From Hyphomicrobiales bacterium (GTDB taxonomy: Bacteria > Pseudomonadota > Alphaproteobacteria > Rhizobiales > Rhizobiaceae), in assembly GCA_002401155.1 (NCBI GenBank), contig NVSG01000001.1, forward strand, positions 62,001-126,000: DNA of 64,000 nt, written 5' to 3'. Of this stretch, positions 62,342-64,000 are shown piece by piece. Positions within the stretch are counted from its first letter, which is position 1; each line of letters opens with the position of its first letter. The notes under the pieces were generated by a model. It did no database searches, was not told the origin of the DNA, and worked only from the letters and a program-made list of their open reading frames with translations. The position numbers were made by a program, and so were the translations under genes.

Positions 62342-64000
62342 TGACAACACAATTAAAAACAACACGACCGATACTCGAAGTCCGCACAATCGAAGATATA
62401 GTCGCGATCGAAAACCACCCATACGACGAACTTGTAACCGCCAAAAACCTCTATGATTTATTCCTGGCAACGGCAGAACATGTCGGGGGCTCCAAAGCAC
62501 TCACGGTTTTGCGGTCAGAAGACCCTATGGATGTAGGCGCATCCTGGACCCATCAGGAATTTCTATTCGAGATCACTCAAGCAGCCAACATGTTCCGAAC
62601 ATTGGGACTTGCGCCGGGAAAAGGCGTTGCAGCATTTTTGACACCTACACTACCGGCCCTGCCCCCACTGCTTCTTGGGGCTCAGGTCGCAGGCGTTGCG
62701 AGCGCACTCAACTATCTTTTGAGCCCCAATGCCATTTACGATCTCCTCAACGCGCAGAAGGCAACAATCCTTGTTATCCCGTCTAGGGAACTTGATGAAA
62801 TGTGCTGGTCGAAAGCTGATAACGTGTTTGATCACGTGTCCACACTTCGCCACGTCATCGTGATCGGCGATGAAACAGAAGATATTTCCGGATTTATTGG
62901 TCTGGAAGAAATATTCACCAACGCCAACAAAACGACGCTCGATTTCCAGCCGACCACGGACCGCGATACCGTCTGCGCCCTGTTCCATACCGGCGGCACG
63001 ACCGGTAGTCCGAAACTCGTCCAACTAACCCACGGAAATCAGATTCACGCGGCCTTCAGTTTCGCGCAGGTGTTCGGCTACAACGAGAATGATATCGTCA
63101 TAAACGGCTTTCCATTCTTCCATGTGGGCGGAACGATGACGGTCGGCCTGTCGGTGATTGCAGCGGGTGGACACATCGTTGTGCCTTCGCCCTACGGCCT
63201 ACGCCCGCCATCTGTCGTCGAACGATACTGGGACATCGTTCAACATTTCAGGGTGACGGTGGTCGGCGGTGTCCCTACTTCGATTGGTTCTCTTTCAAAC
63301 TCATGGGTTGAGGGAAATGATGTTTCCTCGGTGAGGATAGCTGTCACGGGCGGAGCCATTCTTCCTAAAGCCGTCGGCAGTCGGTTCGAGGAGACAACAG
63401 GAATTCAACTATTCGAAACCTACGGAATGACCGAAACAGCTGCGGCCATCGCCTTTAATCCGGGGCGCGGCGAACCAATTTCCGGAAGCGTCGGCTTCCG
63501 TGCGCCTTACTCGGAGACCCGTATTGTCAGTCTCGACACAACAGAATTGAACCTGTGCAAACCAAACGAAAGCGGCGTTGTTCAAGTGCGCGGGCCGCAG
63601 GTCTTTCCCGGTTACGTAGATGCCGCTCACAATGAGGGAACGCTTGGAGAAGACGGCTGGCTCACCACAGGGGATGTCGGATATTTAACCGAAGACGCCC
63701 GTCTTGTTCTCACTGGCAGAGAAAAGGATTTGATCGTGCGAAGCGGTCATAATATTGACCCGACCGCCATCGAAGACGTGGCCAACCAGTTCGAAGGTGT
63801 CGCCATCAGCGCGGCTGTCGGCATGCCCGATCAATATGCGGGTGAAATTCCCGCGCTGTTCGTGGTTCCTGAGCCGGATACACAAATTGGCCTTGAGGCC
63901 CTGAAGACCTATCTCGGCACGCACCTTCACGAAGCCCCTGCCCGTCCAAAGACCATAAAAATCATCGATGCTCTTCCGGTGACAGCGGTCGGCAAGATTT
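62341..64000 (+). CDS. AMP-forming acyl-CoA synthetase, 3' end cut by window edge
   Basis: An open frame of 553 codons runs off the right edge. It is an adenylate-forming ligase: A3 loop ALFHTGGTTGSPKLVQLTH (about residue 213), ETYGMTETAAAIAF, LTTGDVGYL and LTGREKDLIVRSG. The final visible residues VTAVGKI contain the A10 catalytic lysine, so only the last few residues are missing. It would make a CoA thioester from the product of the propeller hydrolases. Substrate unknown. Confidence 0.9.
   Translation, partial: MTTQLKTTRPILEVRTIEDIVAIENHPYDELVTAKNLYDLFLATAEHVGGSKALTVLRSEDPMDVGASWTHQEFLFEITQAANMFRTLGLAPGKGVAAFLTPTLPALPPLLLGAQVAGVASALNYLLSPNAIYDLLNAQKATILVIPSRELDEMCWSKADNVFDHVSTLRHVIVIGDETEDISGFIGLEEIFTNANKTTLDFQPTTDRDTVCALFHTGGTTGSPKLVQLTHGNQIHAAFSFAQVFGYNENDIVINGFPFFHVGGTMTVGLSVIAAGGHIVVPSPYGLRPPSVVERYWDIVQHFRVTVVGGVPTSIGSLSNSWVEGNDVSSVRIAVTGGAILPKAVGSRFEETTGIQLFETYGMTETAAAIAFNPGRGEPISGSVGFRAPYSETRIVSLDTTELNLCKPNESGVVQVRGPQVFPGYVDAAHNEGTLGEDGWLTTGDVGYLTEDARLVLTGREKDLIVRSGHNIDPTAIEDVANQFEGVAISAAVGMPDQYAGEIPALFVVPEPDTQIGLEALKTYLGTHLHEAPARPKTIKIIDALPVTAVGKI

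Noticed and set aside
1-64000. tRNA, rRNA, CRISPR arrays, toxin-antitoxin or phage-defence systems
   Set aside because: Scanned intergenic regions on both strands by eye and found no cloverleaf, repeat-spacer array or recognised defence gene.

Overview
The window looks like chromosomal DNA of an alphaproteobacterium, most likely of the Hyphomicrobiales (Rhizobiales) or a marine relative. This is inferred from three things: moderate GC content, rhizobial-type gene families (two TctABC systems, GbpR-like LysR regulators, ribose-type ABC operons), and a phenylacetate locus carrying both PaaR (TetR) and PaaX. No rRNA, tRNA or CRISPR array was seen, so the placement is only inferred.

Layout. (1) 1-8.3 kb: a PhnD-like periplasmic binding domain runs off the left edge. 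It is followed by a small secreted protein behind a textbook sigma-54 promoter, an NtrC/LuxO-class response regulator, and a GDP-mannuronate precursor set (ManC, AlgD-type GDP-mannose dehydrogenase, phosphomannomutase). algD has its own sigma-54 promoter. Its C-terminus carries an in-frame insertion of a complete but circularly permuted receiver (REC) domain, the most unusual object in the window. (2) 8.6-25.1 kb: a phenylacetate (paa) island. It contains an integrase remnant, paaR, livFGMHK (HAAT-type ABC importer), paaABCDE, paaK, paaI, paaG, paaZ, paaX and a cytochrome P450. Shared GACC...GGTC operators lie in both divergent promoter regions. paaF, paaH and paaJ are not in the window. (3) 25.1-31.6 kb: a mobile and decaying zone with an IS3-family transposase remnant hit by two 37-38 bp palindromic mini-elements, an intact BCCT transporter, rsgA, and a frameshifted GntR plus M20-amidohydrolase pair.

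(4) 31.7-41.4 kb: a phosphorus-scavenging region. It holds a class III phosphodiesterase, a HAD phosphatase, a Ugp-like ABC importer behind a good Pho box, a GntR/UTRA regulator, a PhnZ-like HD oxygenase and a secreted phytase-like esterase. (5) 41.5-42.8 kb: a divergent pair, CDP-alcohol phosphatidyltransferase and TagD-like cytidylyltransferase, that could build a polar lipid headgroup. (6) 43.3-54.3 kb: two mirror-image tripartite tricarboxylate transporter modules. Each has a LysR regulator with two N-terminal HTH domains and a hydrolase; the LysR genes meet tail to tail with no bases between them. One hydrolase has lost its nucleophile.

(7) 54.4-64 kb: an AraC regulator divergent from a ribose-type ABC operon in which one permease is fused to a strictosidine-synthase/SMP-30-like propeller. 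A second free propeller, the RbsA-like ATPase and an acyl-CoA ligase (cut by the right edge) follow with 4-base or 1-base stop/start overlaps. The layout suggests import, intracellular hydrolysis and CoA activation of an unknown substrate.
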